64,000 nt of DNA from Corinectria fuckeliana (taxonomy: Eukaryota; Ascomycota; Sordariomycetes; Hypocreales; Nectriaceae): positions 271,143-335,142 of the forward strand of contig WPDH01000049.1 in the NCBI GenBank assembly GCA_019137255.1. Direction: 5' to 3'. The notes below the pieces were generated by a model. It did no database searches. It saw only the letters and a list, made by a program, of their open reading frames with translations, and was not told the origin of the DNA. Each line of letters opens with the position of its first letter. Position 1 is the stretch's first letter. The position numbers were made by a program, and so were the translations under genes. This document shows positions 34,901 through 45,123 of this stretch, piece by piece.

Positions 34901-36464
34901 GCGCCGCCCAGCTTCGGCTGCGACTCCGTCAAATCAGTCTTAATTTGCATGTGACCGACTGGAATTGCAACGAGGCGACCTCCGTCTGACATGTCAATGT
35001 CTGAGTCCGGCGTAGCTGACTCAGTCTATACGGGCGCTTTTCACGGGCCCTATGTTGGCCACTGGGGTTGCTATATTGAGCCCCGGGCAACGACGAGGTC
35101 AACTGGTTACTTGCCCCGGAGTCCCGGCGTCTATGCGAGAACAGCGGCTGCATGTCTTGGACCACTATGCTGCACCCGGTTTGAAATTGCATGATCTGTA
35201 CCATGCATGAAACCCCCTGTCGAGAACATGCGCACATGCTGAGGGTGGCGACGAGGTTGGCTGTAGTAACGACACTACATATCCACATCTAAGATACCAC
35301 ATGTACATGCTCGGCGGGGCGGTTCTTTGCTGCTAGCTGGGGATTTTGGGGGATCATCGTCCTGCAGACTAGTGTATGCGCGCTGATTTGGTATGGAATG
35401 ACGTTTGGCTACCTGCATCCGTTTCGTTTCTGTTCGAGGAAGCCGAGGCAAAATAGAAAATCAAACTGCGTACCACGGGACCCTCGGTGCTAGGCATCCC
35501 TATCTGCGTAGTCGTTGGTGTCATCGCTTGATTGCTGACCGTGTGATCAGTTTTGTGGGTAGAATATAATCTGATATAGCCCGTGCTAGTCAGGTTGTAT
35601 GATCTTGTGAGACGGCATGACGACCTCCAAAGTTGCAATGTGACAACGATTATATTGCTCACGGTCTTGGTATTCTGTAAGTGGGGACCTTTTTTCTCAC
35701 CAGGTCCCATCAGGTTTCGATGTGTAGCCAAGAGACTCAACTCTCAGATCGGGCCATCCTGCATGACTCGTGCTGCATCTCGGGTCGGTCTCGAGGTACC
35801 CTGGCTGAGCTGCTGATTAGTGACTCAGTCTTGCCACAACATCCGGTTTCTCATGCGCACAGCCCTTACCTGTTTCGCTAACATCATGAGGTTGCTTACT
35901 CAGATCTCAGGGATGCCGGAGGCTCCATATTTGTGGGAGCTTGTGTCTGTTAACATATCGAGGGAAATCAGTTGTCAGCGGTGAATAGTTGGACTAGAGC
36001 GAAGAGGTTGTGGTTCTTGAAGCCGGGGTTTTGGGGTTTGGGGCACAAAGAAACCCAGGAGAAAAGGTAAGGCTACGAAAGAAAAGACATTGAGTCCAAG
36101 AAAATTGTAACTGTATTGTCTAAGGAAGTTAAGCCGGCATGTGTTGGGGCCCAAGATTTGGGTTTCTCAGCTCTAGGAGCGAGCCCGATGGTGTGAACTA
36201 AAACAGACGTGGCGTACTTGAACTAGGAGCTGTTAGATCATTTGAAGTAGTTGAGTTACATAGGCTTCTTACAGGAACTAGAATCGCCCGTTATTAGCCT
36301 AGTATTGATTTGCTTGGCTAATCTGGTGTTTGCCTTAGTCGTGTTCTCCCAAGCAGTATCTGCACCGTGGAGACGAGAACCAATATCAAAGTCGCGTAGT
36401 GCCTGACGAAAAATAAGAAAAGTCACTCGTGGTCTGGGTGACATCGTATGCTAGTTTGCTCGCT
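31917..36464. other. Gene-poor region with leader-like pyrimidine tracts
   Basis: About 4.5 kb. The 31990-32220 part reads as a pyrimidine-rich leader of the small Cys-rich gene on the minus strand. At 32278-32288 is one GTACTTCGTAC element and at 32390-32420 a CCGCGC-type simple tract. At 32560-32680 a second pyrimidine-rich tract lies on the plus strand, looking like the leader of a divergent transcript, but the ORFs after it are short (48 codons from 32710) and unconvincing. From 33 to 36.4 kb several ORFs of 60-165 codons overlap in many frames without coding bias. Nothing else can be supported. Confidence 0.4.
32278..32288 (+). repeat. Dispersed 11-mer GTACTTCGTAC (copy 2)
   Basis: Exact copy of the intergenic 11-mer; the flank CTTG on its right also matches the copy at 27445 read on the opposite strand. 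Function unknown. Confidence 0.6.
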
Positions 36465-37076
36465 CTAGAGGAGGTAAACTAGTAGGGTGATTATCGCAGC
36501 CAGGAAATTCGCAATCACGGAGACGAGGGCAAATCGGAAAACGAAGTTGTGGCGTTCAACAAGTTTCCTGCGTTTATCTGCTTCGGACTCGTACTCTGGG
36601 TAGTGGGTACTCGTGTAAGGTGGTGGTTTCTGGACACCGAGGAGTTAGTTTGGTTCCTGGTGGGTTTGGAGTTCCTCGAGAATAGTACCATAGCGGAGCC
36701 ACTTCCGCGTTGATCTTCTAAGTCGTCCCCAGCCCCGTCCTGAGCAATGCCGTTAGGTCATGGAAGCCGAGTATCTAGAGACGAAGGCTTACGTTTCCGC
36801 CAATGACTCTGGGCTCGGCGTCATTGATAAGGCGGGCGTGGCAAGGGTCCGGTCGACGAAGGGACCGAGTGGCGGGCTCCTGCGAGTTAGCAGCTACAAA
36901 GGGTAAAGAGGGGATCGACATACCCCATGATTCACGCATGCATACTCAGGGATTGGCTCAAGGCGTGTCGAAGTTGATGAGAGTGATGGAGGGGACCGAT
37001 GCTCCTAAGACTTGGCGTCGGCCGTGGGCAGTGCTCCCGCCTCGGTCCCCGAAGCGGCGTCAATGGGTGGAAGCAT
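36465..37076 (-). CDS. Four-exon small C-tail-anchored membrane protein with an in-frame TAG in exon 1
   Basis: Exons 37076-36924, 36879-36793, 36739-36689 and 36629-36465 are joined by three introns of 44, 53 and 59 bases. Donors are GTATGT, GTAAGC and GTACTA; branch words are GCTAAC, CCTAAC and ACTAAC; all introns are phase 0. The chain reads MLPPIDAASGTEAGALP..., a TAG at 37007-37005 (codon 24), then sense codons again (ST/RP-rich), EPATRSLRRPDPCHARLIND, a short acidic exon, and KPPPYTSTHYPEYESEADKRRK. It ends in one membrane helix (VFRFALVSVIANFLAAIITLLVYLL), with an RRK stretch just before it. Full length would be about 150 residues. The three clean splice sites and continuous frame make a real gene likely. 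The TAG may be a nonsense mutation (CAG to TAG), a base error, or a sign that the true 5' exon lies elsewhere. Function unknown. Confidence 0.5.
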
Positions 37077-37943
37077 CTTGAAGAAGTATGATTGATAAAG
37101 AATGATATGGCACTAGACGGGAAAGTCACGGCGTCTACCAGGAAGTCCAGAGACGAAGTGAAGAAGGAAGGACAAAAGACTGAGGCCCTCTGGTGGAGTT
37201 GATGTCTGAATGAGGCTCAACGAGGAGGATCGCCACCGAGATATCGCTATGGAACGCACGTGCCTCTTTTCCCCTCAGGTTAGGAGGGAAGGAGGCAAGG
37301 AAGTCCCCCGTTGATAGGTTGCTTGCTGAGGCAGGAGGATCACTACTGACAGCACTTGCCTTGGGCACCGGAGAGATTATTTCTTAGACTGAACCTTACT
37401 TTGATTTTCCACGAAGCACAGCGACATCTGCACACCAAAACCCAGTTCCGTCTCACCTCCAACCAAGGCGGTGGCCCTAGGCTTGATGGCACAACACCAC
37501 AGCGTCACCTCTTCTCCGGGATGGTACTTTGAACACGCGAGTCGCGTATTCGGCTGTTCGCATCGCGTGAGATGGCGCATGAGGTTCTCCGCGGCTTGCG
37601 CTGGCGCAGTCCCGCTTTCTGAGGTGCCAGGCGGTCTACTAAGTTGGCACGGCGGCGAGAACCGCGGAATTGTGAGTCAATTTACTAAGCTACTCGCCCG
37701 TCTGGTATCGCATGCCGTATCGTAAGGCTGCTTGTATGCTCAACCCGAATTCCTCGGCGGCCCGGACTGCCTGATGGAGCCAAGAGCGTTGAATCTTGAA
37801 TCTTTTGAGGCCATTGTCCCCACTGTCGCGTTCTGCCCAAGACAGCGTCATTCCAAGCGTCCCGGAGTTCTGGGATCTTAGACCTTAGCTCCCGCCATCG
37901 AAGTGAGCCGGCCCGAGGAGCCACGCGGACTGATAGGTCTTTT
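37077..37943. other. Intergenic between two minus-strand genes
   Basis: About 870 bases holding the upstream region of the four-exon membrane protein gene and the 3' region of the small secreted protein gene. Two minus-strand ORFs (37135-37368 and 37377-37580) could be 5' exons of the membrane protein gene, but no frame-consistent splice could be found. No other feature is supported. Confidence 0.35.
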
Positions 37944-38600
37944 TTATTTAGGTTGTGAGTTGCCAGCAAAGTTGATGCTCTGGCTCTGGTCTCCCGCACC
38001 CGCCTTGTCCGTTGCCACGTTCTTGTCCAGCTTTGTCTGCTCCGCGTCAAGCTTCGTCTGGTCTCCGTTTCCTTGGGCAATGTCGATCTGAAGAGCAAGA
38101 ACTTGAAGTTCCAGCTTAAGAACCTTGTTCTTAATCTTGCTATTCGCGGTGTCAGCTCCTGTGGCCCACTGGTCAAGCATGCGTCTGCACAATGTCGAAC
38201 CTACCCAGTCTGCAGAGCAATTCCATCATCAGAGTCCTCTCCAACTTGATCAATGGCGTCATTAAAGCCTCCAGCATCTGCCTCCGCACCCTCGGCCGTC
38301 TCCCGAGCCGCCTTGAGGATGGCGAGGTCGTTTTCGCTCACGCCCGCTAGATTTGCCCGGAACTGTGCAACCTGGACTGATGTGAGCTCCAAGATCGAGA
38401 CACGGAGAGAATGGGGTCTGCTGCACAAGACGTACTGGAAACTTTTGGGCAACCTCTTCGAGAGCATTTCCAGCAATCCCGTCCGAAATTTGGAATTGGG
38501 AGTAGTCTTGAACCTGCAGAAGATCCGCTCGCTTTTGCATGGGCGACGCGATTGCTGAGGCCGCCAGCGACATGAAAAGAATGGCCTTGTGGAGAAACAT
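37944..38600 (-). CDS. Small secreted helical protein
   Basis: Three coding exons (38600-38436, 38371-38205, 38139-37944) give 175 residues. Residues 1-19 (MFLHKAILFMSLAASAIAS) are a signal peptide, followed by PMQKR, a Kex2-type site. The mature protein reads LLQVQDYSQFQISDGIAGNALEEV, then GVSENDLAILKAARETAEGAE, KIKNKVLKLELQVLALQID and a polar end. It has no cysteine and is mostly helical. It resembles a family of small secreted proteins annotated without function in many Sordariomycetes (recalled, not searched). The leader seems to hold its own intron (38605-38694, GTATGT donor, CTAATA branch) just before the ATG. A TATA box lies at 38813-38818. Expression control by host or nutrient is possible but not visible. 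Confidence 0.85.
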
Positions 38601-38812
38601 GATTCTGGAACTTATTAGAAGGTGTCGATGGAAACGAGGTTGAAAGAGCGTCTCGTGGAAAAGCTTGGCCGGCAAGTAAAATTCAAAAACATACCGGGTG
38701 TTATGGCGAGGTCAACGAAGGGAATAAAAGGGAAAGAATGCGCAGATGGGTGTGAAACACGATGGATGTCGAGATTGCCGACGTGGGCGTAGAAGAGGGC
38801 ATTTACGATGCC

Positions 38813-38818
38813 TTTATA
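38813..38818 (-). promoter_or_regulatory. TATA box of the small secreted protein gene
   Basis: TATAAA on the minus strand in the context CATATAAAGG, 213 bases upstream of the start codon. About 90 of those bases are a probable leader intron, which puts the TATA at a normal distance from a transcription start. Confidence 0.5.
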
Positions 38819-40135
38819 TGGACAGTACAGCGCGCCAATGGCCGCTTGGGACCATGTGCATGGGACATTATACACAGCTTGATACCGACCAAGCCTATTT
38901 TTCGAGGTGTTGTGCAGATCAAACGCTACTGACACTGCCAAAGTGTGCCAAACTGGCAACCCGCAACGAAACGGCCTGGCCAGGCGGCCCTTGTGTGCTT
39001 CACGAGAAATTCGGACTCAGATCTAAGGTTCTAGCTGGAAGCGAAGGTGGGAGGCCATCTTCAAAGACCAGTCTGCGTGACCATTCTCCAGTACTTCATC
39101 GGCGATTTTTAGGTAAGCGGCCGTTGAGCTTGGCACCTTTGCCCCTTGTGGGCAAGTCTCATAGCCGCTGGAGTCTAGTGGAGCTTTGGGGCGTGTGGAT
39201 GGCATTTCTGTCTCAGAATGTAAAAAAAGTATTTTCAATGAAGGAATATCGAGCAAGGCAAATCCGAGTCAAGACAAGGCCTGGATGACTTGCATGAGAT
39301 AGCTGCTACCATGCCGTGGTCCCCGCAAGTCGACACCAATATCCAACGCCTAAGTTACGGAGTGGGGGGGTTTACTCCGTGCCTGCGTCTCGATGTGTTC
39401 AGCTTCGGTTCTGTGGGCGAGTTTTAGACCGCTCGTCTCAAGGGCGCCGTGTTTTAGCATCGTCTTGTGCAGGAAGCATCCGAAACTGTTACATGAATAG
39501 GTTTATTAGAGTCGGTCCCCGGCAACTCGCCTTACCTCAACAAACAAGGGGTCGCTGATCTCAGCAGCAGGAGCCACGATGGGACAGACGTGCAGCGCGT
39601 GACATAGTAAGAGACGGGATGATGAAGGACCCTGAAGACTGGGACAGAGGCGGACCGATGGGATCCATCACACCCGCCCGACATTTCCTCGTCGTGGATA
39701 CAGGATGCAGGATGCAAACAATTACTGAGCTGTCAACTTCTTTGAGGCTAATACATACCTAGTACGCACGAAATAATTACGGAGTAATTAAGCTAGGCAC
39801 TGCCTGACTTGGCGCCAATGGAACGGGACAACGTTTCTCGACGGTGCCCCGTTCGAGACCGTTTCTCGGCTCCCACCCACAGACCCGGACCAGCTTGGCA
39901 CAGGCCCTAGACGGTTGAAGAGACCACGTATCCTGAGAGAGATTTGCAGAGACAGGGGGAAACGGGGCTAGCTGGCATCTTAACATTGACGAGCAGGCAG
40001 CTGAATTGTAAGACAATGATAGGCACCTAGGTGGCTCCACCGGCGTAGGCAAACATATATCAATCAATGACAGTGAAACACTGGGCAAGCTGGAGGATTT
40101 GAAGAGGCTGGGGTTGAATATGGAAGCCTGGGAGT

Positions 40136-40160
40136 CTCGTCTCGTCTCGTCTCGTCTCGT
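40136..40160. repeat. (CTCGT)5 microsatellite
   Basis: Five perfect tandem copies of CTCGT in a non-coding region. It is a simple repeat with no evident function. Confidence 0.85.
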
Positions 40161-40949
40161 TTTCGTATGCGCGTTCAGGTTCGCATTTCGTCGCGAGATG
40201 GAAAGAAAAGGGGGGAGGAGAGAAGAGACGGCCGAGGCTGGTGGGTCGATGGCCGTGGTACCTTGCTTTGAGGTTGGGGCTGGGATGGTATGGGATCGGC
40301 CACCGGCATTGACGAGGTGGATTTCTTGATTGCTGACATTGGGTTATTTGTTAAAAGGTACGTAGTAGTACGGGAGGCTGAAAACTTATCTACTAATCAT
40401 GGGCGAGCTTCCACACGGCTCAGGTGAGGTTGGAGCAAGCAACTCCAGTTCAGCCTCCTGACTCCTTGGCCCTCTGGAGTAGCCGTACTACAACGGCCTG
40501 GATCCAGCCCCCGTCTTCCCCTTGTACTGGCCCTCTATCACAAGATGAACTTCTAGGTCCCCTTCGTCGGCGTGAGGATGGATGTCGTTGAGCCCCTATA
40601 ATTGGCCCCTATTGGGCTTGATTTCATGGATGGTAAGGTGATGATGAGCTGCCTAAGATCCAGTGCCTTTCTCCCACTACTGGTGCCCCCGGCCACCCAA
40701 AGCTTTGACATTATGTACAGGAGAGGCAAACACAGGGGCAGTTCCGGGGACGAATACTACCTACTCCGTATGTGTACAGGGACTTACAGGGGGGTTTGCG
40801 GTTCCGGGGATTTTGCCAGCCTCTGATTCTCATCTCCAACAAGCGGGCTCGTCCAATCAGTCTCGTCCGAGCGGACCCTCTTTTTGTCACCGCCCTTGCG
40901 CCCCCTCGTCACTGGGCCAGAGCTCCCTGCTTCTGCCACTGCGTACTAT

Positions 40950-40960
40950 GTACTTCGTAC
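40950..40960 (+). repeat. Dispersed 11-mer GTACTTCGTAC (copy 3)
   Basis: Exact copy of the intergenic 11-mer, 145 bases before the C9-methyltransferase start and followed by a further GCGTACTTC half. It may lie in the leader or core promoter of that gene. Confidence 0.6.
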
Positions 40961-41104
40961 TGCGTACTTCTCAGCTTGTCCCCCCCCCCCGGCGCCACGA
41001 AAACTGTCCCGTCCCTGAAAAAACCCCGACGGGCCACGACTTCTGCTTTTCCTTCCCTCCATCACCTCTCTAGCCATTGGTGTAATTGGGTCCTGATATT
41101 CATC

Positions 41105-42901
41105 ATGGCAAAGCCCACTGGCGTCACTGACGCTGACTTCGAGTTCATCGAAACTCCCAAGTTCACGCAGCCCGACTTTGAGAAGCTCGAGAACTACGGT
41201 GTTCCTACTACCAAGGTATGTGACTTGGCGCTTCGTGCCTCGTATCCGCTTTGGCGATGTTCTCCTATCTGGCTTCTTTTCGCCGGCGTCCAATTGACCG
41301 TCTCCAACGGTCAATTGATACCTCGTCGCATCTCCCCGTCATCGCTATTCATTGCGCATTCACCATGCTAACTTGCTCGTCCACAGTCTCCCGCCATTCA
41401 CAATGCGCCACTCCCGGCGGATGGCCCTGGCGGCGACACCTTCAACAACTACGCCCTGATTTCCATCCTTGTTCTGGTGCCCTGGTACATCAGCTGGAAG
41501 CTAGGCGGTGGCCTCAAAACCACCATCTTCTTCGCCCTCCTCGTCGACCTCCCTCTGCTCGGCGCCTTCTGGATCATCGTTTCCACCCTAAGCCCCCGGA
41601 AGAACGAGAAGGCCCGCTTTCCCGGTCGTGGCGTTGAGCACTACCTTGATTTCAAGAAGGACTCGGACCGCCTCAAGTACCGTGGCAACAACAAGATCCC
41701 CATGGAGACGTTCCACGAGATGTACTTTGACGGCGAGGTCGACTTCAAGGGCGACTGCCTGGAGGCTATGGAGTACCGCCACGACTGGGCCAGCTTCCGC
41801 TTCACCATCAGTCTTATCAAGTTCTTCCTCTTCGGCATGATCCCCGAGGTCATCATGCACACCCGCTCCCAGGGTATGGTCCATCCCCCGGTGTTATCAT
41901 CTCGAGAAGTCATCGACTAACAAGACGCAGATGAGGAGCAGGTCCGTGACCACTACGACCGAGGTGATGACTTTTACGGCTGGTTCCTCGGCCCTCGCAT
42001 GATCTACACCTCCGGTATCATCTCCGACATCACCAAGGAAGAGACCCTCGAGGAGCTCCAGGACAACAAGCTCGCCGTCGTTTGTGAGAAGATTGATCTT
42101 CAGGCCGGCGAGAGCCTCCTCGATATCGGCTGCGGCTGGGGCACCCTCGCCCGCTTCGCCAGCGAGAACTACGGTGCGCATGCTACTGGTATTACCTTGG
42201 GCCGCAACCAGACGGCTTGGGGCAACGCTGCCATGCGCAAGGTCGGCATTCCGGAGGAGCAGAGCAAGATTCTGTGCATGGACTACCGTGATATCCCCGT
42301 TCCCGAGGGCGGCTACAAGAAGATTACCAGTCTCGAGATGTCCGAGCACGTTGGCATCCGCCACTTCTCGTCCTTCCTCACCCAGGTCCACAACATGCTC
42401 GACGACGACGGTGTCTTCTTCCTCCAGTACGCTGGTCTGCGCAAGTCTTGGCAATACGAGGACTTCATCTGGGGCCTGTTCATGAACAAGTACATCTTCC
42501 CCGGTGCCGACGCCTCTACTCCCCTTGGCTGGGTCATCGACAAGCTTGAGGGTACTGGCTTCGAGGTTAAGCAAGTTGACACTATTGGTGTTCACTACTC
42601 TGCCACCCTTTGGAGGTGGTACCGCAACTGGATGGGCAACCGCGACAAGGTTGAGGCCAAGTACGGCAAGCGATGGTTCCGCATCTGGGAGTTCTTCCTG
42701 GCCTACTCCACCATCGTCTCTCGCCAGGGTAGCGCCACCTGCTTCCAGATCACTCTCGTCAAGAACATCAACTCGACCCACCGAATCCAGGGTGTCCCTA
42801 CCCAATTTGCTCTCTCCGAGGCTCTCGACAGCTGCCGAGCTGACCTGGAGGCGTGGGCTGCCAAGAACAACGTCAAGACCCCGACCGAGTACCTGTCTTG
42901 A
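41105..42901 (+). CDS. Sphingolipid C9-methyltransferase
   Basis: Three exons (41105-41215, 41387-41873, 41931-42901) give 522 residues. Two membrane helices (YALISILVLVPWYISW and TTIFFALLVDLPLLGAFWIIV) sit near residues 65-115. The catalytic half is of the cyclopropane-fatty-acid-synthase type: VRDHYDRGDDFYGWFLGP, the SAM loop LLDIGCGWG (264-270), GITLGRNQ, CMDYRDIP and SLEMSEHVG. This combination marks the fungal enzyme that adds the C9 methyl group to the sphingoid base of glucosylceramide, using S-adenosylmethionine at the ER. In Fusarium and other fungi the product affects growth, virulence and sensitivity to plant defensins. Only one copy is in this window. The match runs end to end, so the call is firm. 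Confidence 0.95.
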
Positions 42902-43662
42902 ACGGGAACTTGAGGGCGAGACGAGAATGCGTATCAAAGCAAAGCTGTGCTAGCCAAGGCCATGGCTTCCCTTTGGGAGGGTTCAAAGGCAGTAGGCGAT
43001 GTTATCCGAGTGCGCGGTATATGGGGTCCGTTGCACTGCTGGCAACAGGAGGATAGATCTATGTCTTATATGAGCCCCAGATTGCGCCCCCTTGGCCAAT
43101 TGGATGGCCGGGGACGTTCTAGACGCGGTTGGGAGAGTACCATATTGATGGTGGTAGATTACAAGAAAAAATGGCGGAGTTGATGCTGGTGTGCGCTGCA
43201 GGGCGTGATGCTGCTCTGTCATGTAGTAATGATGAATTGAAAAGCTGTTGATGACAACCGTGTCCGAGACTAGCTGGTCTAACGGATGTTGCATTGTGGA
43301 TGTGTATATGAAGATCTGCCTGTAGTTGTGCTCGTGATGTGGCTTATGATTACTATGCATGCATGCCGTCCCGATTGGGAAACCTGCACCCGAGCTAATG
43401 TCAACCACATTCACCCCACCGACACTCAACACACAACAAAACACATGAACCCGCTCGCCCAGGACGGAAGGCATCTGAGCAGTTGCCTTGGGCTCTCTAT
43501 GACCTGAGTGCTAATTAATCCCTTGCTGCAGATCCGCTTCGCCGCGCCATTTGTCTCAGCTCCATCTAGTGAGCTAGCTGGTTCGTCGTCGACAGACATA
43601 GAACTAGGCATCGCGCTCAGCGTCGATTGAGGCTGCAAACTTCCGCAGTCCGAGTTGAAAAG
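42902..43662. other. Intergenic, C9-methyltransferase 3' side and HTD2 promoter
   Basis: About 760 bases with the 3' UTR of the methyltransferase and the upstream region of the dehydratase gene. No ORF with coding character, repeat or RNA gene is visible. Confidence 0.45.
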
Positions 43663-44778
43663 ATGAGGGTGCTTTCGAGAGCGGCTCCAGGGCTCGGGTG
43701 TCGCTGCAGCCAGCTCGGCCGTCGCGCCTACAGCCCGTCTATTACGTCTACGTCTACGCCACCCTCATCCATCCTCGCCGCCATGGCTGCCGTAAAAGCC
43801 CACCCGCCCAAGACCATCCCGGACTACCTCACCCCGATGCCGTCGCACCTGCTGGCCACGACCCTCAGCGACCTGCTGCGCACGCCGTCGCCGCCGCCGT
43901 CGTCCCCGACCGTCGCCTCGCCGCCGCGCCGCCTCCCGCCCGGCCACCACCTCGTCTACTTCCCCATCCAGCTGCCGCCGTCGGCGCTCGTCCCCGACGG
44001 CGCCGACCCGCACCACTCCCCGGGCGCGCCCTTCACCCGCCGCGTCTGGGCCGGCGGCGAGGTGGCGTTCGGCCCCGCCGCCCGCGAGATGCGGCTCGAT
44101 GGCCGCGCCGCCGTGTGCCGCGAGGCCGTCGAGGACGTCGCCCTCCGGGGCCGCGCCGGCGAGGAGAAGGTGTTTGTGGATGTGTGGCGGCGCTATGGGC
44201 TCGGGCACGAGGGCGTCGAGACGAGGCGCGCGTGGGAGATTGAGGAGCGCCGGACGCTCGTCTTCATGCGGGAGCGGGAGGCTTCGTCGCCCGCCGGCCC
44301 ATCGCGCCTCATCAAATGAAGGTTCATGCCAACCAACATTATAAGCTGGTCTCATCTAATGCTTCTCTCCCTCTCTCCAGATCCTCACCCGCCCTCCTAC
44401 TCTGTCTCTCTCACCCCGTCGGCAACACACCTCTTCCACTTCTCCGCCCTCTCCTTCAACGCCCACGCCATCCACCTCGACCCGCTGTACGCCCGCAACC
44501 TCGACGGCCACCGCGCGCTCCTCGTCCACGGGCCCCTGACCCTCGCCCTCATGCTGCGCGTCCTGTCCGATCAGCTGGGCGAGGGCGCGCGCGTGCGTCG
44601 CTTCAGCTACCGCAACCACGCGCCGCTCTACGTCGACGAGCGCATGACCATTTCCCTGCGCAAGGTATCCGGCGCCGGCGAGAATCCAGGTCGTTGGGAT
44701 GTCTGGGTTGAGGGCCCAGGGGGCGGGTTGGCCGTCAAGGGTAGTGCTGAGGTGGTGCCCCTGGAGGATGGTGCGTAA
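43663..44778 (+). CDS. HTD2: HTD2-type mitochondrial hydroxyacyl-thioester dehydratase, frame broken between halves
   Basis: The N-terminal half (43663-44316) starts MRVLSRAAPGLGCRCSQLGRRAYS, a mitochondrial presequence, and contains TIPDYLTPMPSHLLATTLSDLL and FTRRVWAGGEVAF, the HTD2 first-domain blocks. The C-terminal half (44381-44778) has DPHPPSYSVSLTPS, FSALSFNAHAIHLDPLYAR and LLVHGPLTLALML, the hot-dog/MaoC active-site region. Between them is a typical intron (44322-44380, CTAAT branch, CT-rich 3' end), but splicing it leaves a TGA at 44317-44319 and joins the halves one base out of frame. No GT donor before the TGA restores the phase. Either a one-base indel is present (real or error) or an unusual donor is used. 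HTD2 does the dehydration step of mitochondrial fatty-acid synthesis. Exon 1 is much more GC-rich than its neighbours. Confidence 0.75.
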
Positions 44779-45123
44779 CGAAAACCCGTGTGAATAAGTC
44801 GGGCATAACTCACTTGATGAGACTGGTATGATATGACACGATATAAACTATTCGATTATGCGATAGGAAAAGGCCGATAGGCTCCCGAGGCTTTTACTTT
44901 TACTTTTAGAGGTATTAATATATATCTTGCCGTGCAATACACCAAGAGAGCAGAATGCCCCTATCCTCCGGCTCCCTGATACCTTTTTTATTTACAGACG
45001 TCCAAGTAACAAATAAAATCCAAGTCTTGGGTAACACGAGCAGTTTCACACCCTACACATCCACATGTATCGTACAGTTTAGTACATGCTGCTGGTTTTC
45101 ATCCCATTGGACCAGGGTCTAGC
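44779..45123. other. Intergenic, convergent 3' ends of HTD2-type gene and GPI13
   Basis: A 345-base A/T-richer stretch holding two 3' untranslated regions. No gene is visible. Confidence 0.5.

Larger units (their letters stand above)
38601..41104. promoter_or_regulatory. Divergent intergenic region, small secreted protein / C9-methyltransferase
   Basis: About 2.5 kb. The left end has a TATA box and probable leader intron for the secreted protein gene. It also holds a TACGGAGTA word (39778-39786), a CTCGT microsatellite (40136-40160) and a TACTCCGTA word (40772-40780). Nearest the methyltransferase are a CCAAT box (40853-40857), a GTACTTCGTAC element (40950-40960) and a C11-12 tract near 40980. 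No gene is supported between. Confidence 0.45.

Noticed and set aside
43698..44243. 181-codon ORF in a second frame of the HTD2-type gene
   Set aside because: Arg/Pro/Ala-rich shadow of GC-rich coding sequence; the HTD2 frame carries the conserved blocks.
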